Shown here: positions 35,654-44,414 of the stretch, in pieces
How the letters are laid out: every line of letters begins with the position of its first letter
Position numbering within the stretch: position 1 is the first letter of the stretch
Assembly: GCF_052057775.1 (NCBI RefSeq)
Contig: NZ_CP195121.1
Location: 868,001 to 932,000 of the forward strand
DNA from: Methanococcoides sp052057775
GTDB taxonomy: Archaea; Halobacteriota; Methanosarcinia; Methanosarcinales; Methanosarcinaceae
Reading direction: 5' to 3'
DNA length: 64,000 nucleotides
The notes under the pieces: generated by a model
Seen by the model: the letters and a program-made list of their open reading frames with translations, nothing else
Told to the model about the DNA's origin: nothing
Database searches by the model: none
Program-made: the position numbers and the translations under genes

Positions 35654-36055
35654 ATGAGTGATTCTAGTGCAGGAGTTGCACCGGGAGGAAGTACAGGGAA
35701 GGACAAGTACCTCGCGGTTGCAATTCATCAGATCATAGAGGAGTATGGTTGGAAGGGCATCGAAAAACAATTTGGTGCCGATCATCACATGATCTATGTA
35801 AAGTCCGGTTCTCCGCTGGACAAGATCGAAGTGAAAGCACACCAGGTCGGAAAACGCCTGGATGTTAATTTTTTGGGCATAACGCCAAAGAAAGGCCTTC
35901 TGGATAAGGTCTTTGATTTTAATGTAAGGGAAATTCCCAAGAGCTTCGACCTTCACAAGTATGTTTCTGATGATATGGCTGTTCTGGAAGAACAGCATCT
36001 TACTACAATTATTGGCGTTGTCCTCAGGGAATTGGAGGACGTAGTAAAGGATTGA
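35654..36055 (+). CDS. Unknown soluble protein at the head of the Rnf operon
   Basis: A 133-residue protein without signal peptide, membrane helices or cysteine motifs. It has a Gly/Ser-rich start (SSAGVAPGGSTGKDKYLAVA), then a compact alpha/beta part with HHMIYVKSGSPLDKIEVKAH. I do not recognise a function. ATG 35654 follows AGGATG. Its last codons run directly into the ribosome binding site of mmcA (GAGGGGATC), so it is co-transcribed and likely connected to Rnf assembly or regulation. That link is inference. Confidence 0.75.
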   Translation: MSDSSAGVAPGGSTGKDKYLAVAIHQIIEEYGWKGIEKQFGADHHMIYVKSGSPLDKIEVKAHQVGKRLDVNFLGITPKKGLLDKVFDFNVREIPKSFDLHKYVSDDMAVLEEQHLTTIIGVVLRELEDVVKD

Positions 36056-36066
36056 GAGGGGATCAG

Positions 36067-37542
36067 ATGGCAAGATTAGAGGTTATATTACTGGCAGCTG
36101 CCATTTTCATTTTCGCATTTGCAGGGGTTTTCGCTAGCCTGGGTTACAGTGGCAATGAAGCGATCGCCAATCACTACATGACTGAAGGTGAATGGTCGGA
36201 TTCAAGCTGTGGAGGCTGTCATTTCACAGTAAGTGATCATGTGGAGACTAATACCCATATCCAGAGGGATATCGATGAATGGGACCCACTGACAAACTTT
36301 GATATTGAGACAGAAGGAGAAGAAGAATGGGTCAAACTCTATGGTGCTTATCATCCAGGTGGCGGAGCGCTTGAAGAGTATGGTGTAGATGTGGATTGTA
36401 TGATCTGCCACGAGCAATATGGCATGTATGATTTTGAAGCACGTGCTATGAAGTTCAGCGAAGGGGATTTCGAGAACGCAAATGAAGCAGCAATGATCGA
36501 TGCGAATGCTGCAGTGCAGAAAGATAATGTAAGAAAGTTCACCTATTTCTCAAACGCTGTTACTCCGCTTCCACTGTTATTATTGTTCCACGACACCGTC
36601 AACGGTGCTCCTGTAAAGGAATCATGTTCTGACAACTGCCACGTTGCAAATGTACCTACAACTGCTGTAATGTGGTCTGCACCGGACTATGAGGATTATG
36701 ATGTACATGCTGAGGTGGAATGTGCTGAATGTCATGAGATCTCACAGTCAAGTCTTTTCGTAAAATCAGACGTTGAAGAGGTCCACGAACTTGAAGCTGA
36801 GACCCGCAGTTGCGATGATGCAGACTGCCATGCAGGGATCTCACATGGCCCTATCGTTGATGCTCACCTTGAGGTGGTAGAATGTGAAACATGTCACATT
36901 CCAGCACTTCCGGCAGGAGAACTTCCGGGTGGAACGACACTTGAGTCCTTTGACTGGTCAAATGGCGAACGCATTGACTCTTACAAGATGGATACGATCA
37001 AGCCAGTGGTTGCATGGTCCAATGGTGTCGGTGAGGACGAACTGAGGATCGCTGATGGAAAGGACGATGCAGATGTGAAACTTGCACCTTTCAATATTGT
37101 GACCGGTATCTGGTGGGATGCAGGCGTGAACCCTGAGGTAGCAGGATCACCAGACACAAGCAAGGAAGCCGGCGATGTAATACCAGTAGCACATGTGAAA
37201 GCTGCTGATGCAGATCTGGATGGTACTGTCACCGTGGAAGAAATGAGAAGCTATGACGGAAATGCTGATGGTGAAGCCGATTATCCGAACGCTGTACTGA
37301 GGACAGTTGATCTTTACTACAGGCTGAGCCACAACATTGCAGGTTCAGATGTAGGAATGGCAGCTCCATTGGAGTGTGCTGATTGCCACGGTTCAACTGC
37401 AACAGCGATCGACTGGGAGCTCATCGGTTATGATTCCGATCCTGCTGAGACCGATCCTCCAACAGATTTCACAATTAAGACGATCGATGTGACCATACCG
37501 GGAGCAAAGCCTCTTGAAATTGAAAGGGAGCCTGCGTTCTAA
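36067..37542 (+). CDS. mmcA: Multiheme c-type cytochrome MmcA of the Rnf complex
   Basis: A 491-residue exported cytochrome with an N-terminal signal anchor (VILLAAAIFIFAFAGVF). Heme-binding sites in order: CGGCH, CMICH, CSDNCH (one base-pair triplet longer, CX3CH), CAECH, CDDADCH (CX4CH), CETCH, CADCH. That makes five canonical and two variant sites, the seven-heme pattern known for methanosarcinal MmcA, which passes electrons from Rnf to methanophenazine or external acceptors. Residues 381-392 (DADLDGTVTVEE) form a canonical EF-hand calcium loop. GAGGGGATC precedes the ATG. It is followed by rnfC. Confidence 0.93.
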   Translation: MARLEVILLAAAIFIFAFAGVFASLGYSGNEAIANHYMTEGEWSDSSCGGCHFTVSDHVETNTHIQRDIDEWDPLTNFDIETEGEEEWVKLYGAYHPGGGALEEYGVDVDCMICHEQYGMYDFEARAMKFSEGDFENANEAAMIDANAAVQKDNVRKFTYFSNAVTPLPLLLLFHDTVNGAPVKESCSDNCHVANVPTTAVMWSAPDYEDYDVHAEVECAECHEISQSSLFVKSDVEEVHELEAETRSCDDADCHAGISHGPIVDAHLEVVECETCHIPALPAGELPGGTTLESFDWSNGERIDSYKMDTIKPVVAWSNGVGEDELRIADGKDDADVKLAPFNIVTGIWWDAGVNPEVAGSPDTSKEAGDVIPVAHVKAADADLDGTVTVEEMRSYDGNADGEADYPNAVLRTVDLYYRLSHNIAGSDVGMAAPLECADCHGSTATAIDWELIGYDSDPAETDPPTDFTIKTIDVTIPGAKPLEIEREPAF

Positions 37543-37555
37543 GGAGTTGGTGTTT

Positions 37556-38914
37556 GTGACAAATGTCAATATAATGAAAGATATTCCTGAAAAGGTCATA
37601 ATTCCTTTAAAGCAGCACGATGGCATGGCCTGTGAGCCGCTTGTAAAGAAAGGGGATATGGTCTGTGAAGGACAGAAGATAGGCGAATGCGGAGCATACA
37701 ATTCCGCATCTGTCCATTCAAGTGTGTCCGGGGAAGTTATTTCCATCGAGGAAGTTCCCCATCCCAACGGCAACAAGGTTAACAGTGTTATAATACAGAC
37801 GTCTGAAGGGTCCGAATGTGCTGATCTCAAGCCGGAGGTAGTTTCTTCCTCTGATCTTGCAGATCTCATAAAGGAAGCCGGGATCGTTGAGCACTATGGA
37901 TGCCCTACACACATGGTCCTCAGGCCAGAAGGTAAAAAGATCGATCTGGTACTGATAAATGCCACTTCTTCTGAATGGATCGGCGGTCACTATGATACAC
38001 CTTCACAGTATTCATTACAGATGCTTGATGCATTGAAATTGCTGATGAAAGCTGCAGGTGCTTCAAAGGGTGCCATTGTTCTCAGGAACGATGACCTTGA
38101 GTCTATAAGTGCTTTTGATGGGCTGAACTATGACGGCAAGTCTATCACTGTCGCTCCGCTTATCGGAAAAAGGAAGGTCAGCTATTACTTAAAGGACATG
38201 GCATCTGACATCGTGGTTGTATCGCAGGACCACATCTATGGAAAGAAGATCCTTGACCTTTTCACCTATAACGTTACAGGAAGGAAGGTCTCTTTTGGTT
38301 GTGTTCCTACTGATGTGGGTGTTGCAATATGCGGCGTAAAATCTGCAAAAGCACTTTACGATGCAGTGAATTCAGGTAAGCCATATATCGAGACTGTGGT
38401 CTCGGTTTCCGGAAAGGTAAAGAATCCCCAGAAGATCCTCGTGAAGATCGGTACACCTTTCAAGGATGTAATTGAAGCATGCGGTGGCTACATTGGTGAA
38501 CCCGGAAAGCTCATTGCAAATGGTTCGATCACAGGTGTTGCACAGTATACCGACGAGGTGCCTGTGAGCAAGACAACGACTTCCATATTCGTCCAGTCTG
38601 CCGGTGAGGTTGTAAGGGGTGAATCTATTTACTGTACTCACTGTGCAAGATGTGTTGATGTGTGTCCTGTGAATCTTGTACCAAGCAGGATAGCAGCACT
38701 TTCCGATCAGGGACGTTTTGACGAATGTCGCCAGATGCATATAATGAATTGCGTGGAATGTGGCAGATGTGCAGCCGTTTGCCCTTCGAAAATACATGTT
38801 CTTCAACTGATAAAATATGCAAAGGTCTCTATTGAAAAGGCATACGAGGACTTTGCTCCAAAAGACTCATCCACTAATCTTAAATTAGGATGCGGCTGCG
38901 GTGGAGGTGAATAA
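37556..38914 (+). CDS. rnfC: Rnf complex subunit C (electron entry, Fe-S)
   Basis: Cytoplasmic-side subunit of the ferredoxin-oxidising, Na+-pumping Rnf complex. The 452-residue protein carries a flavin/NAD-binding RnfC core and two 4Fe-4S motifs near the C-terminus: CTHCARCVDVCP and CVECGRCAAVCP. A Cys-rich tail (GCGCGGGE) ends the protein. The GTG start at 37556 is preceded by AAGGAGTT; the frame is open further upstream into mmcA but without a ribosome binding site. It is shorter than many bacterial RnfC proteins. Confidence 0.95.
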   Translation: MTNVNIMKDIPEKVIIPLKQHDGMACEPLVKKGDMVCEGQKIGECGAYNSASVHSSVSGEVISIEEVPHPNGNKVNSVIIQTSEGSECADLKPEVVSSSDLADLIKEAGIVEHYGCPTHMVLRPEGKKIDLVLINATSSEWIGGHYDTPSQYSLQMLDALKLLMKAAGASKGAIVLRNDDLESISAFDGLNYDGKSITVAPLIGKRKVSYYLKDMASDIVVVSQDHIYGKKILDLFTYNVTGRKVSFGCVPTDVGVAICGVKSAKALYDAVNSGKPYIETVVSVSGKVKNPQKILVKIGTPFKDVIEACGGYIGEPGKLIANGSITGVAQYTDEVPVSKTTTSIFVQSAGEVVRGESIYCTHCARCVDVCPVNLVPSRIAALSDQGRFDECRQMHIMNCVECGRCAAVCPSKIHVLQLIKYAKVSIEKAYEDFAPKDSSTNLKLGCGCGGGE

Positions 38915-38915
38915 A

Positions 38916-39845
38916 ATGACATTTACGATTTCAGCTCCTCCTCACAGGAAGGAGAATATTACTTTCAAGAAGATGACATGGGCAAAGGTAATTGCTCTTA
39001 TGCCTGTGTTCCTGCTATCTGTATATCTATTTGGAATTCCTGCAATAGGTTTGGTCATTGCGAGCATCCTTGCAGCAGTAGTGACTGAGGTAGCAATACA
39101 GAAAGCATTCAATCAGAAGATCACGATCGATGATGGGAACGCTATTCTCATTGGTTTGATGGTTGCGATGGTTATCCCGCCTGAAGCACCTATCTGGATC
39201 CCTATGATAGGTTCTGTCTTTGCGATCGGAATAGGTAAGCATGCATTTGGTGGAATTGGTTCCTATGTGTTCAACCCGGTGCTTGCAGCATGGGTGTTCC
39301 TGAGCCTTGCATGGTGGTCAATAATGAGTCCGTATTCCTATCCTCAGACAACAGCTTTGTCTGATCTGATACTGGAAACCGGTGCAGGTCACATTGCAGG
39401 TGTATCACCTCTGGCATTGTTAATTCCGGGATGTATACTTGTATTACTTCGCTATGTGGAATGGAGAATTCCGGTATCATTCTTTGTGACGACGATCCTT
39501 CTTGCATTGCTCGTTGGTGACAGTCTTTCATACGTGGTTCTTGGTGTTGTCCTGTTCGGTATGTTGTTCCTGGCAACAGATACGTCCACTTCACCTGTAA
39601 CAAAGAACGGTCGTGTTATCTATGGTATCGTCTGTGGTGTGCTTGTAGTAGTTTATGGTCACTTTGCAAACTATGTTGATGCGATCTTCTATGGTCTCTT
39701 CCTTGCAAACTGTGTTTCAGCACTTATTGATAACAACACACTCCCCGGATCTTACGGTACAGAGACTTTCCTGCAGCGTAAGTACAAGCGTATCATTTCA
39801 AAGCTTCCTTTCAAGGACCGACTGGAGGTGCTCTTAAATGAGTGA
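38916..39845 (+). CDS. rnfD: Rnf complex subunit D (membrane, FMN-binding)
   Basis: Integral membrane subunit of 309 residues with about nine to ten helices. It has the characteristic GGIGSYVFNPVLAAWVFL block and a LATDTSTSPVTKNGR segment at the position of the family's covalent-FMN region. GGAGGTGAATAAA just before ATG 38916, inside the end of rnfC, is the ribosome binding site. The last codons overlap rnfG by eight bases. Confidence 0.95.
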   Translation: MTFTISAPPHRKENITFKKMTWAKVIALMPVFLLSVYLFGIPAIGLVIASILAAVVTEVAIQKAFNQKITIDDGNAILIGLMVAMVIPPEAPIWIPMIGSVFAIGIGKHAFGGIGSYVFNPVLAAWVFLSLAWWSIMSPYSYPQTTALSDLILETGAGHIAGVSPLALLIPGCILVLLRYVEWRIPVSFFVTTILLALLVGDSLSYVVLGVVLFGMLFLATDTSTSPVTKNGRVIYGIVCGVLVVVYGHFANYVDAIFYGLFLANCVSALIDNNTLPGSYGTETFLQRKYKRIISKLPFKDRLEVLLNE

Positions 39846-40410
39846 ATCAAATAAGGATGTAGTAGTTGTCATAGGTAAACTGGTGCTGATATCAGTCATT
39901 GCTTCAGCACTTCTGGCTGTAACATTTGTACCTACAAGTGAACAATTGAAGAAGAACTATGAAGAGGCAAGAACTGCAACACTTGCTGAATTAATGCCTC
40001 AGGCAACTGAATTTGAGGCTGTGTATGGTGATCAGATCATCAATGATGAAGGCGACAGGGAGATCCTTTACTACCGTGCAAAGGACAGTTCCGGAAGCAT
40101 CGTAGGATATGCTTTCTTCAGAAAGCAACCAGGTGCACAGGGCCTGTTGGAAATTGCAGGCGGTGTTGATGCTTCATTCAATGAGATTACCGGGATGAGT
40201 GTTATGTCCCACTCCGAAACTCCTGGTTTGGGTTCCAAGATCACTGAACCTGCTTTCAGGGATCAGTTCAATGGTGTAACATTAGCAGACCTGAGTTTGT
40301 CAAAATCCGGTGGTGCAATTGATTCTATTACCGGTGCAACGATATCATCTCAGGCAGTTGTAGATGCCCTGAATGCCCAGGTCGAAGTCATAAAGGGAGC
40401 AGAGGCTTAA
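39838..40410 (+). CDS. rnfG: Rnf complex subunit G (covalent FMN)
   Basis: A 190-residue subunit with one N-terminal helix and an extracytoplasmic FMN-binding domain. SMSHSETPGLGSKI-like sequence (seen as MSHSETPGLGSKITEPAF) is followed by DSITGATISSQAVVDAL, whose TGAT is the ApbE flavinylation site (FMN on the last Thr). It overlaps rnfD and is 11 bases before rnfE. The apbE gene lies divergent at the operon head. Confidence 0.96.
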   Translation: MSESNKDVVVVIGKLVLISVIASALLAVTFVPTSEQLKKNYEEARTATLAELMPQATEFEAVYGDQIINDEGDREILYYRAKDSSGSIVGYAFFRKQPGAQGLLEIAGGVDASFNEITGMSVMSHSETPGLGSKITEPAFRDQFNGVTLADLSLSKSGGAIDSITGATISSQAVVDALNAQVEVIKGAEA

Positions 40411-40421
40411 AAGGTGATATT

Positions 40422-41033
40422 ATGAGTGTTTTAAGTGAATTTATTCGTGGAATTACAAAAGACAACCCTATATTTGGTCTGGTATTGGGTCTTTGTCCAA
40501 CACTGGCAGTTACCACGTCTATTGAGAATGCTATTGGTATGTCAGCCGGAACAGCCTTTGTTCTTATCTGTTCCAACCTGATGGTATCGGGCCTGAGGAA
40601 GCATATCCCTGCTTCAGTAAGGTTGCCAATATTTATTTTGATCATTGCAACGTTCGTTTCGATCGTCGAGATGGTCATGAAGGCTTACTTCCCGCCGATG
40701 TATGCGGCTCTTGGTGTCTTCATCCCGCTTATTGTGGTTAACTGTATCATCATCGGACGTGCAGAGGCATATGCAAATAAGAACAACATGTTCTATTCGG
40801 TGATTGATGCATTGGGTATATCAACAGGTTTCCTACTTGTTCTGATGCTCATTGGTGGTATCAGGGAACTTCTGGGAACAGGTCAGATCGTAGTATTTGG
40901 TCTGGAAGTTATCAGTGTTCCGATCAACCCGATCACTTACATGATCCTTTCACCGGGAGCTTTCCTTACAATAGGTGTATTGATGGCAATAGTTAATTAC
41001 AGAAGAGCAAAGAAGTTAGCAAGAGGTGGCTAA
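40422..41033 (+). CDS. rnfE: Rnf complex subunit E (membrane)
   Basis: A 203-residue, six-helix membrane protein of the RnfA/RnfE (NqrD/E) pair. Half-motifs shared with RnfA include LGLCPTLAVTTSIENAIGM, the VNCIIIGRAEAYANKNN segment and GGIRELLGTG. The paired Cys residues (LGLC, NC) ligate the intramembrane iron-sulfur cluster between RnfA and RnfE. AAGGTGAT precedes the ATG. Confidence 0.95.
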   Translation: MSVLSEFIRGITKDNPIFGLVLGLCPTLAVTTSIENAIGMSAGTAFVLICSNLMVSGLRKHIPASVRLPIFILIIATFVSIVEMVMKAYFPPMYAALGVFIPLIVVNCIIIGRAEAYANKNNMFYSVIDALGISTGFLLVLMLIGGIRELLGTGQIVVFGLEVISVPINPITYMILSPGAFLTIGVLMAIVNYRRAKKLARGG

Positions 41034-41034
41034 A

Positions 41035-41625
41035 ATGGCAGCTGACGCAAGTCTTTTCCAGATATTCATGGATGGTGTGTTCATTAAGAACTTCCTGGTC
41101 ATCCAGTTCCTTGGATTATGCTCATTCGTGGGTGTTACCAAGGATACAAAGAGTGCTGCAGGAATGTCCGGTGCTGTTATTTTCGTAATGGCAATGGCAG
41201 CAACCGTGTCGTATCTCATCTACTCTTTCGTATTGGTACCTTTAAAACTTGAGTTCCTTAACCTGATCAGTTTCATTGTGGTGATCGCAGCTCTTGTGCA
41301 GCTCGTAGAGTTCGTTGTAAGGAAGAACATTCCTTCACTTTACCGTTCACTTGGTATCTATCTCCCGCTTATCACAACCAATTGTGCGGTTCTTGGTGTG
41401 GTGTTGCTCAATGTCCTGAATGAATATTCCTTCATACAGAGTGTCGTATTCGGTGTTTCAGCAGGTCTTGGTTACACCATAGTAATGCTGATGATGTCCG
41501 GTATCAGGGAGCGCAGTACTCTTGTCAACGTCCCTTCTGCGGTACGTGGACTTCCACATGCGTTCTTCATCGCAACAATGCTTTCAATGGCATTTGTTAA
41601 CTACTTCGGAGTGATCCCAATATGA
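41035..41625 (+). CDS. rnfA: Rnf complex subunit A (membrane)
   Basis: A 196-residue, six-helix membrane subunit homologous to RnfE with inverted topology. Key blocks are NFLVIQFLGLCSFVGVT and LITTNCAVLGVVLLN with the cluster-ligating Cys residues, and MMSGIRERSTL. AGAGGTGG at the end of rnfE fixes ATG 41035 as the start. The stop overlaps rnfB as ATGA. Confidence 0.95.
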   Translation: MAADASLFQIFMDGVFIKNFLVIQFLGLCSFVGVTKDTKSAAGMSGAVIFVMAMAATVSYLIYSFVLVPLKLEFLNLISFIVVIAALVQLVEFVVRKNIPSLYRSLGIYLPLITTNCAVLGVVLLNVLNEYSFIQSVVFGVSAGLGYTIVMLMMSGIRERSTLVNVPSAVRGLPHAFFIATMLSMAFVNYFGVIPI

Positions 41626-42419
41626 GCCTGACAACTTTACTTATCCAGTCAATGGCAACACTAGGTGGACTTGGTCTTGTGATCGGTATCATGCTGATCG
41701 CGGCTTCAAGATTGTTCAAGGTGGAGACCAACCCTCTCGTTGAGGAGGTCGTCGAGGTCCTTCCTGGTGCTAACTGTGGTGCCTGCGGATTTGCAGGATG
41801 TGCGGACTTTGCAGAACGTGTCGTGAATGAGAACGCTCCTCTTGATGGATGTCCTGTAGGTGGTTTTGAGACTGCAAAAGAGATCGGTGGCATTCTCGGT
41901 CAGGATGTTTCAGAGGCTGAGAAAGAGTTTCCGTACCTCAGGTGTAACGGAGGCATCAACTGTGTCGACAGGTTCGATTATGTAGGTATCGAGGATTGTA
42001 CTGCTGTGATAATGCTTTCTGATGGTGAGAAGGGATGCAATTACGGATGCATGGGTCGTGGTACCTGTGTACGTTCATGTCCGTTCGATGCCATTGCAAT
42101 TGGTGAGGATCGCCTTCCTCATGTGAACAAGAATCTTTGTAAAAGCTGTGGTCTCTGTATCGAGGCATGCCCCAACGATGTTCTGATGTTCGCAAAGGAC
42201 TCTGAGAAAGTACATGTAGAGTGTAACTCACATGACAAGGGTAAGGCTGTAAAGGAAGTCTGTGAGCTAGGATGTATCGGATGTAAGATCTGTGAGAAGA
42301 ACTGTCCGGAAGAAGCTATAACGGTCACGAAGTTCCTTGCAGAGATCGATCAGGAAAAATGTACTGCATGCGGAATATGTGTTGAGAAATGTCCGCAGAA
42401 ATGTATTGAAATGAGATAA
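41622..42419 (+). CDS. rnfB: Rnf complex subunit B (polyferredoxin)
   Basis: A 265-residue subunit with an N-terminal anchor helix. The Fe-S motif GANCGACGFAGCADFAERVV is followed by a run of ferredoxin-like clusters: CNYGCMGRGTCVRSCP, CKSCGLCIEACP, CIGCKICEKNCP and CTACGICVEKCP. It accepts electrons from ferredoxin. The four-base overlap with rnfA implies translational coupling. Confidence 0.95.
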   Translation: MSLTTLLIQSMATLGGLGLVIGIMLIAASRLFKVETNPLVEEVVEVLPGANCGACGFAGCADFAERVVNENAPLDGCPVGGFETAKEIGGILGQDVSEAEKEFPYLRCNGGINCVDRFDYVGIEDCTAVIMLSDGEKGCNYGCMGRGTCVRSCPFDAIAIGEDRLPHVNKNLCKSCGLCIEACPNDVLMFAKDSEKVHVECNSHDKGKAVKEVCELGCIGCKICEKNCPEEAITVTKFLAEIDQEKCTACGICVEKCPQKCIEMR

Positions 42420-42431
42420 TGGAGTGATCAC

Positions 42432-42764
42432 ATGACATACAAGACTTCCATAGGACTTAATGAGAACATTGTAGGTATTCTGTGCTATCTGGGATTCTGG
42501 ATCACAGGTGTCCTTTTCCTCTTTATTGAAAAGGAGAACAAGTTCGTCCGCTTCCATGCATTCCAGTCAGCAATGCTCTTCATGGTTCTAACAGCATTCG
42601 TCTTCCTGGTAGCATGGGTTCCTTATGTGGGCTGGTTACTTGCTGATTTCGGAGGTTTCTTCTCTCTCTTCGTATGGCTTTCTTTCATGTTCATTGCCTG
42701 GAGAGGTTCAAAGCTCAGGGTTCCGATCATCGGTAAGATCGCTTACAACCATGCATACAAGTGA
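42432..42764 (+). CDS. DUF4870-like membrane protein of the Rnf operon
   Basis: A 110-residue protein with three predicted helices and the DUF4870-type core ILCYLGFWITGVLFLFIEKE plus KFVRFHAFQSAML. A small membrane gene follows rnfB in Methanosarcina too, so a role with Rnf is plausible but not demonstrated. It lies 12 bases after rnfB with GGAGTGATC as ribosome binding site. A strong hairpin terminator (42793..42834) closes the operon. Confidence 0.83.
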   Translation: MTYKTSIGLNENIVGILCYLGFWITGVLFLFIEKENKFVRFHAFQSAMLFMVLTAFVFLVAWVPYVGWLLADFGGFFSLFVWLSFMFIAWRGSKLRVPIIGKIAYNHAYK

Positions 42765-42792
42765 GTCCGGTATATCCGGATTCATCCTTCTG

Positions 42793-42834
42793 GATCATGT
42801 GTTGCTTTCACATGATCTATATATTCTTTTTTGC
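42793..42834 (+). terminator. Terminator of the Rnf operon
   Basis: GATCATGTG (42793..42801) pairs perfectly with CACATGATC (42809..42817) around a 7-base loop, followed by a T-rich tract with a run of six T. Confidence 0.65.
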
Positions 42835-42931
42835 TGTTTTTCTGTACCTCACGAAAGATTAAAAAGTAAAATCAACCTTATTCTTCCTGCATCGATATTG
42901 CAGTTCAGCAGTTATAGCTGGAGGGTTTATT

Positions 42932-43888
42932 ATAAAAGAAGAGATATGGATCGAGAAATACAGGCCTTTTAAGCTTGAAGATATTGTGGGTCAAAAGGAG
43001 ACTACAGAAAGGCTGATCTCTTATGTAAAGACCGGTAATCTTCCTCACTTATTGTTCTCTGGTCCTCCGGGAGTTGGAAAGACCGCTACTGCTGTGTCCA
43101 TTGCACGTGAACTGTTCGGCGATGACTGGCGGGAGAACTTCACTGAGCTCAATGCTTCGGATGAGCGTGGAATTGATGTCGTGAGGACGAAAATTAAGAA
43201 TTTCGCGAAGACATCTCCTATCGGTGGGGCTGATTTCAAGATCATCTTCCTTGATGAAGCAGATGCGTTGACCTCTGATGCACAGTCAGCACTGCGCCGT
43301 ACAATGGAAAAATACACGGGTAACTGTCGTTTTATCCTGTCCTGTAATTATTCTTCCAAGATCATCGAACCTATCCAGTCAAGATGTGCTGTCTATCGGT
43401 TCCGCCATCTTACTGAGGAATCCGTGGCTGAGAGATGCAGGTACATTGCAGAAAAGGAAGGTCTCAAGATCGCCGAGGATGGCATGGAAGCATTGAAGTA
43501 TGTTGCCCAGGGTGACATGCGAAAGGCAATAAATGCACTTCAGGCAGCCGCCCTTTTTGATAAGACCATTCACAGGGATGCCATCTACAGGATAACTGCG
43601 ACGGCACACCCTGAAGAGATCATGGAATTGCTTACAACCGCGCTGTCCGGCAACTTTGTACTGGCACGCAGGAAACTTGATGTCCTTATGCTGGAAAAAG
43701 GTCTTTCCGGGGAGGATGTTGTAGGACAGATCTATCGTGCTATATTCGACATGGATATATCCGGCCAGCGCATGGTAGACCTTATGGATATGATCGGCGA
43801 AGTGGATTTCAGGCTTACTGAAGGTGCGAACGAAAGGATTCAGCTTGATGCTTTGCTGGCACATTTTGCCCTGACGAAGGAGCAATAA
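42932..43888 (+). CDS. rfcS: Replication factor C small subunit, apparent ATA (or ATT) start
   Basis: Clamp-loader small subunit that places PCNA on DNA. The 318-residue reading starts KEEIWIEKYRPFKLEDIVGQ; the WIEKYRP motif is obligatory in the family. It continues with Walker A (FSGPPGVGKTATA), Walker B (IIFLDEADALT) and the SRC motif (PIQSRCAVYRF). The conserved N-terminus lies upstream of the first canonical start, GTG at 42986. No ATG, GTG or TTG precedes it in frame. GGAGGG at 42920..42925 is well placed for ATA 42932 (ATT 42929 is the alternative). No intein is present. Confidence 0.9.
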   Translation: MKEEIWIEKYRPFKLEDIVGQKETTERLISYVKTGNLPHLLFSGPPGVGKTATAVSIARELFGDDWRENFTELNASDERGIDVVRTKIKNFAKTSPIGGADFKIIFLDEADALTSDAQSALRRTMEKYTGNCRFILSCNYSSKIIEPIQSRCAVYRFRHLTEESVAERCRYIAEKEGLKIAEDGMEALKYVAQGDMRKAINALQAAALFDKTIHRDAIYRITATAHPEEIMELLTTALSGNFVLARRKLDVLMLEKGLSGEDVVGQIYRAIFDMDISGQRMVDLMDMIGEVDFRLTEGANERIQLDALLAHFALTKEQ

Positions 43889-43892
43889 GTCA

Positions 43893-44399
43893 ATGCCTTT
43901 TCAAGAGCAACTGCTGGATGCGCTTGCAAGCGTTCCTTCATGGCTGGCAACGGTAGTGCTCAGTGCATTGCCTGTGTCAGAACTTCGTGGTGCTATCCCG
44001 GTTGCTATCGGCATCTATGGTATTGATCCTTTAGATGCCTATTTCCTTGCGATCATCGGGAATCTTCTTCCGGTGATCCCTCTCCTGCTCTTTCTGGAGC
44101 CTGTGTCTGCTTACCTCAGGCAGTTCCGCATAGGAGAGGTTTTCTTCTCATGGCTTTTTACAAGGACTCGAAAAAAGCACTCTAAGAAGATGGAACGTTA
44201 TGGTAATCTGGCACTGACCCTATTCGTAGCGATCCCTCTGCCTGTTACCGGTGCATGGACCGGATGTGCTGCTGCTTTTGTATTCGGTGTGAAGTTCAGG
44301 CCGGCCCTGACCGCTATCACAGCAGGTGTTCTTATCTCTGGCATTATCGTGACGATCGTGACCCTTGCAGGAATGGGTGCAATAGATCTTCTCATTTAA
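43893..44399 (+). CDS. COG2426-type small membrane protein (putative small multidrug export family)
   Basis: A 168-residue membrane protein with four to five helices. It has the repeated halves ALPVSELRGAIPVAIGIYG and ALFVAIPLPVTGAWTG-like (seen as LFVAIPLPVTGAWTGCAAAF). This P-x-x-E-x-R-G-A/P pattern is that of the COG2426 'small multidrug export' family; the substrate is unknown. It starts four bases after the rfcS stop and is likely co-transcribed. Confidence 0.85.
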   Translation: MPFQEQLLDALASVPSWLATVVLSALPVSELRGAIPVAIGIYGIDPLDAYFLAIIGNLLPVIPLLLFLEPVSAYLRQFRIGEVFFSWLFTRTRKKHSKKMERYGNLALTLFVAIPLPVTGAWTGCAAAFVFGVKFRPALTAITAGVLISGIIVTIVTLAGMGAIDLLI

Positions 44400-44414
44400 A
44401 AAAAGAAATTGACA

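Noticed and set aside
42986..43888. RfcS beginning at GTG 42986, or containing an intein
   Set aside because: The GTG start would delete the essential WIEKYRP motif; the Walker A and SRC motifs are uninterrupted, so no intein.
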